From assembly GCA_017501865.1 (NCBI GenBank), contig JAFVWD010000223.1, positions 1 through 9,680 on the forward strand: a stretch of DNA of 9,680 nucleotides, read 5' to 3'. The notes beneath the pieces are model-generated. The model was not told where the DNA came from. It saw nothing but the letters and a program-made list of their open reading frames with translations, and searched no databases. Positions within the stretch are counted from its first letter, which is position 1. The number at the start of each line of letters is the position of its first letter. A program made the translations under genes and the position numbers. The stretch is from Clostridia bacterium. GTDB taxonomy: Bacteria; Bacillota; Clostridia; Oscillospirales; Acutalibacteraceae. Positions 6,565-9,680 of the stretch are shown piece by piece.

Positions 6565-6593
6565 ATTATATATTATTTTTTTGAAAAAATCAA
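6565..6593 (-). promoter_or_regulatory. Minus-strand promoter for the DUF4234-like gene
   Basis: Reading the minus strand, TTGATT (6593 to 6588) is followed after 17 bases by a consensus TATAAT (6570 to 6565). Transcription would start near 6558, about 34 bases before the ATG. The region is very AT-rich, so TATAAT alone means little; the correct spacing to a good -35 is what supports it. Confidence 0.65.
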
Positions 6594-6646
6594 GGTGTAT
6601 TATAATTATATTATAAACTATTTTAAAGATTAAACTGTAATTTTTA

Positions 6647-6675
6647 TTGACAATTCTTTCTTTATGTGGGATAAT
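6647..6675 (+). promoter_or_regulatory. valS promoter
   Basis: A consensus TTGACA (6647-6652) is followed after exactly 17 bases by GATAAT (6670-6675), with TG at 6667-6668 giving an extended -10. Transcription would begin near 6682, leaving a leader of only about 42 bases. This is too short for a T-box riboswitch. Confidence 0.82.
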
Positions 6676-6710
6676 TAAGAGAATTTTAAATACTATTATA
6701 TTTTAATTAA

Positions 6711-6726
6711 GGAGGAGTTTCTTTTG
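6711..6726 (+). promoter_or_regulatory. Strong ribosome binding site that fixes the TTG start of valS
   Basis: GGAGGAG (6711-6717) lies six bases before TTG (6724-6726). The first in-frame ATG falls inside the HMGH catalytic motif (residue 54), so it cannot be the start. TTG is therefore the initiation codon. Confidence 0.9.
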
Positions 6727-9426
6727 AAAAAAGAACTCGCAAAGCAATACGATCCTAAAAACGTTGAAGATCGTATTTATAAATCTTGGCTTGACGGTAA
6801 ATATTTTCACGCGAAAAGAGAAGAGGGTAAGGAGACTTACACAATAGTTATTCCGCCTCCGAATATTACAGGTCAGCTTCATATGGGACATGCTCTCGAC
6901 AATACCTTGCAGGATATTCTTATCCGTTGGAAAAGAATGTCCGGTTACGATACATTGTGGCTTCCGGGTACTGATCATGCTTCAATTGCAACTGAAGCTA
7001 AAATAGTTGAAGCAATGCGTCAGGAGGGTATCACTAAAGAAGATATCGGCAGAGAAAAATTCCTTGAAAGAGCTTGGGATTGGAAAGAAAAATACGGAGG
7101 CAGAATTGTTGAACAGCTTAAAAAAATGGGTTCTTCATGCGACTGGGACAGAGAACGTTTCACCTTAGATGAAGGCTGTAACAAAGCAGTTAATGAGGTT
7201 TTTTGCCGTCTTTATGAAAAAGACCTTATCTACCGTGGTAATCGTATGGTTAACTGGTGTCCTTGCTGTAACACATCAATTTCTGATGCAGAAGTTGAGT
7301 ACGAAGAAAAAGATGGTAATTTCTGGCATCTTTTATATACAGTTAAAGAAACAGGCGAAAAGTTAGAGCTTGCAACAACACGTCCTGAAACAATGCTCGG
7401 TGATACTGCGGTAGCAATAAATGCAGAAGATGAGCGTTATAAACACCTTCACGGTTGTCATGTAATTCTTCCGTTGTTAAATAAAGAAATTCCGATTGTT
7501 TGTGATGAACATGCTGATATGACAAAGGGTACAGGTGTAGTTAAAATTACTCCTGCTCACGACCCTAACGACTTTGAGGTTGGTAAACGCAATAACTTAC
7601 CTGTAGTTCGTACTTTCACATATGATGGTCATCTTACAGGTGCAGAAGACAAGCGCATTGCCGATGAACTTATTAAAAGCGGTAAAGCTGCAGCAGATGA
7701 ACCTGAGGTTCTTGATTGTGGTAAATATGCAGGTATGACAACTTTAGAAGCTCGTAAAGCTATTCTTGAAGATTTAAAGAACGGCGGTTATATTAAAGAA
7801 ATAGAACCATTAAAGCATGAAGTTGGTACTTGCTATCGTTGTCACTCAACAATTGAACCTATGGTTTCTAAACAGTGGTTTGTTCGTATGCTCCCACTTG
7901 CAGAACCGGCAATTGAATCTGTAGAAAAAGGCGAAATTACTTTTGTTCCTGAAAGATTTACTAAAAACTATCTTAATTGGATGCGCGGTACTCGCGATTG
8001 GTGTATTTCTCGTCAGTTGTGGTGGGGTCATAGAATTCCTGCGTGGTACTGTGAAGATTGCGGCAATATGGATGTTTCAAGAGAAAAAGTTGAGAAATGT
8101 TCAAAGTGCGGCAGCACAAATCTTAAACAGGATGAAGATACACTTGATACATGGTTCAGTTCTGCTCTTTGGCCGTTCTCAACACTCGGCTGGCCTGAAG
8201 ATACAGAAGATTTGCGCCATTATTATCCTACAAATACACTCGTTACCGGTTACGATATTATCGGTTTCTGGGTTAGCCGTATGATTTTCTCAGCATTAGA
8301 ATATACAGGTAAAGTACCTTTTGATACTGTTCTTATTCATGGTCTTGTTCGTGATGCTCAAGGTAGAAAAATGTCAAAATCATTAGGTAATGGTATTGAC
8401 CCGCTTGAGATTATCGATACTTACGGTGCTGATGCTTTGAGATTTGCTCTCGCAACAGGTAACAGCCCTGGTAACGATATGCGCTTCTCTGATGAAAAAA
8501 TTGAAGCAAGCCGTAACTTTGCAAATAAGCTTTGGAATGCTAACCGTTTCATTCTTATGAATCTTGATGAGGATGAGCCGGCACCGCATATCCCTGAAAA
8601 TTTAGCTACTGAGGATAAGTGGATTTTAAGCACATTTAACAATCTTGTTAAAACAGTTACCAATTCACTTAACAACTTTGAATTAGGTATTGCGGTTCAG
8701 AATCTTTACGATTTTATTTGGGATGTATTCTGCGACTGGTATATTGAAATAGCAAAAATACGTCTTAACGGAGAAGATGTAGAAGGCAAAAAGACAGCAA
8801 AAGCAGTACTTGTTTATGTAATGTCAAATACACTTAAATTACTTCATCCGTTTATGCCGTTTATTACAGAGGAAATTTGGCAGGCACTTCCGCACGAGGG
8901 CGAGACAATTATGCTTTCAGAGTGGTGCAGATATGACGAAAAGCTTAACTTTACAATCGAAGTTGAAGCTATGGAGCGTGTTATGACCGCTATAAAGGCT
9001 ATACGTAACCGTCGTGCAGAAATGAATGTTCCTCCTTCAAAAAAAGCAAAACTTTATATTGAGACAAAATATACAGAAGACTTCAAAAACGGTTCTCAGT
9101 TTATGTACAGACTTGCTTCTGCTTCTGAAATCGAAGTTTCTGAAAAGTATGAGTATGAAATTGAAGGTGCGGTTTCTGTTATTACAGAAGCAGCAAGAAT
9201 TTATATTCCGCTTAATGAACTTGTAGATTTTGAAGCTGAAAAAGCAAGACTCAAGAAAGAGCTTGATGCAGTTAAGAAGGATTTGGAGTTTGTTGAAAAC
9301 AAGCTTAATAACCCGGGCTTTATGGCGAAAGCACCTGAAAAAGTTGTTGCAGCACAACGTGAATCTCAGGAGAAATATAAGGCTAAAATTGCAATGCTTA
9401 CAGAAAGTCTTAATAAGCTTCAATGA
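6724..9426 (+). CDS. valS: Valyl-tRNA synthetase
   Basis: ValS is a cytosolic class I synthetase that attaches valine to tRNA-Val. The 900-residue length is normal. In order, it shows: the HIGH-type motif PPPNITGQLHMGH (44-56); the CP1 editing domain with TTRPETMLGDTAVAIN (218-233) and Asp280 in PAHDPNDFEVG; zinc-binding-type cysteine pairs (about 179-182 and 370-373, then 443-446 and 459-462); and the KMSKS loop GRKMSKSLGN (547-556). The anticodon-binding helical domain follows. The C-terminal coiled-coil arm occupies about 830-900 and includes NNPGFMAKAPEKVV. It starts with TTG behind a very strong ribosome binding site. The gene has its own promoter and overlaps folC by four bases, an arrangement often seen in Firmicutes. 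No defect is visible. Confidence 0.98.
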   Translation: MKKELAKQYDPKNVEDRIYKSWLDGKYFHAKREEGKETYTIVIPPPNITGQLHMGHALDNTLQDILIRWKRMSGYDTLWLPGTDHASIATEAKIVEAMRQEGITKEDIGREKFLERAWDWKEKYGGRIVEQLKKMGSSCDWDRERFTLDEGCNKAVNEVFCRLYEKDLIYRGNRMVNWCPCCNTSISDAEVEYEEKDGNFWHLLYTVKETGEKLELATTRPETMLGDTAVAINAEDERYKHLHGCHVILPLLNKEIPIVCDEHADMTKGTGVVKITPAHDPNDFEVGKRNNLPVVRTFTYDGHLTGAEDKRIADELIKSGKAAADEPEVLDCGKYAGMTTLEARKAILEDLKNGGYIKEIEPLKHEVGTCYRCHSTIEPMVSKQWFVRMLPLAEPAIESVEKGEITFVPERFTKNYLNWMRGTRDWCISRQLWWGHRIPAWYCEDCGNMDVSREKVEKCSKCGSTNLKQDEDTLDTWFSSALWPFSTLGWPEDTEDLRHYYPTNTLVTGYDIIGFWVSRMIFSALEYTGKVPFDTVLIHGLVRDAQGRKMSKSLGNGIDPLEIIDTYGADALRFALATGNSPGNDMRFSDEKIEASRNFANKLWNANRFILMNLDEDEPAPHIPENLATEDKWILSTFNNLVKTVTNSLNNFELGIAVQNLYDFIWDVFCDWYIEIAKIRLNGEDVEGKKTAKAVLVYVMSNTLKLLHPFMPFITEEIWQALPHEGETIMLSEWCRYDEKLNFTIEVEAMERVMTAIKAIRNRRAEMNVPPSKKAKLYIETKYTEDFKNGSQFMYRLASASEIEVSEKYEYEIEGAVSVITEAARIYIPLNELVDFEAEKARLKKELDAVKKDLEFVENKLNNPGFMAKAPEKVVAAQRESQEKYKAKIAMLTESLNKLQ

Positions 9427-9680
9427 CCTTCAAGGAAGCATTAGAGTATATTCATTCTCTACTAAAATTTGGTATCCATCCGGGACTTTCAAGGATGGAT
9501 ACCTTGTTGCAAATTTTAGGAAATCCGCATAAAAATATTAAGTGTGTGCATATTGCAGGAACAAACGGAAAGGGTTCTGTTTCAACAGCGATTTCAAATG
9601 TATTGATTTCAGCAGGTGTAAATGTTGGATTATATACTTCTCCGTATGTCAGTGATTTTCTCGAGAGAGTGCAATATAAC
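9423..9680 (+). CDS. folC: Folylpolyglutamate synthase / dihydrofolate synthase, N-terminal part (3' end outside the window)
   Basis: The first 86 codons are present and remain open at the window edge. FolC adds glutamate to folates (and in many bacteria to dihydropteroate) using ATP. The fragment contains the early FGIHPGLSRMDTLLQILGNP block (residues 16-35) and the P-loop HIAGTNGKGSVS (43-54). It then shows GLYTSPYVSDFLER, which matches the substrate-binding region after the P-loop. The ATG (9423-9425) overlaps the valS TGA in the pattern ATGA, and there is no strong ribosome binding site next to it, so translation probably depends on coupling to valS. A long inverted repeat lies within its first 33 codons. 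Confidence 0.95.
   Translation, partial: MTFKEALEYIHSLLKFGIHPGLSRMDTLLQILGNPHKNIKCVHIAGTNGKGSVSTAISNVLISAGVNVGLYTSPYVSDFLERVQYN
9462..9519 (+). repeat. Two-part inverted repeat (long hairpin) inside the start of folC
   Basis: GGTATCCATCC (9471-9481) is perfectly complementary to GGATGGATACC (9493-9503) with an 11-base loop. Outside it, CTAAAATTT (9462-9470) is complementary to AAATTTTAG (9511-9519), with seven unpaired bases on the 3' side. Together they give 20 base pairs, about 40 bases after the folC start codon. There is no T run, so it is not a standard terminator. Confidence 0.7.

Noticed and set aside
6597..6620. AT-only repeats with two TTATAA boxes between the divergent promoters
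   Set aside because: In such AT-rich DNA, short TTATAA matches are expected by chance, and no longer symmetry supports an operator.
6525..6723. T-box or other riboswitch before valS
   Set aside because: The space between promoter and start codon is about 42 bases, and no conserved T-box elements were seen.
9037..9423. Minus-strand open frame of 128 codons opposite the valS 3' end
   Set aside because: It lies opposite the conserved ValS coiled-coil arm; the Phe/Cys/Leu-rich product is typical of the complement of Lys/Glu-rich coding DNA.
9230..9532. Plus-strand open frame of 100 codons spanning the valS end and folC start
   Set aside because: It is in a different frame from both valS and folC, whose own frames carry conserved motifs through the same bases.

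Overview
The window looks like chromosomal DNA of a low-GC Gram-positive bacterium, most likely a gut-type member of the Clostridia (possibly Oscillospiraceae or Lachnospiraceae; this is inference from AT-rich codon use, strong GGAGG-type ribosome binding sites, split transketolase subunits and the valS-folC pair). There is no sign of phage, insertion sequence, integrase, CRISPR array or toxin-antitoxin module.

Region 1 (1-4936, plus strand) is a tightly packed run of six genes: the 3' end of an RluA-type pseudouridine synthase, a Cof-type HAD hydrolase, the N- and C-terminal subunits of a split transketolase, L-rhamnose isomerase (RhaA) and rhamnulose-1-phosphate aldolase (RhaD). Gaps are between a 1-base overlap and 10 bases, so they are probably co-transcribed from a promoter left of the window. 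RhaA and RhaD provide steps 1 and 3 of rhamnose breakdown. The kinase for step 2 (RhaB) is absent from the run, and so are any transporter and regulator.

Region 2 (4937-6524) holds two small membrane-protein genes of unknown function facing each other. The first (plus strand) has an N-terminal double-CxxC zinc ribbon, four predicted membrane segments and a charged C-terminal helix. It has its own near-consensus extended -10 promoter and nested palindromes at the predicted transcript start. The second (minus strand) is a DUF4234-like protein. Each gene ends in its own hairpin terminator, and the two terminators lie back to back between them.

Region 3 (6525-9680) has a 199-base divergent intergenic region with a good promoter on each strand. 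It is followed by a complete valyl-tRNA synthetase gene with a TTG start, and by the first 86 codons of folC, whose ATG overlaps the valS stop codon. The valS leader is too short for a T-box. The first codons of folC contain a long inverted repeat.

Most of the window is ordinary metabolism and housekeeping. The parts most worth a second look are the kinase-less rhamnose segment joined to a split transketolase, the zinc-ribbon membrane protein with its palindromic leader, and the folC hairpin. I see no clear evidence for a wholly new biological system.
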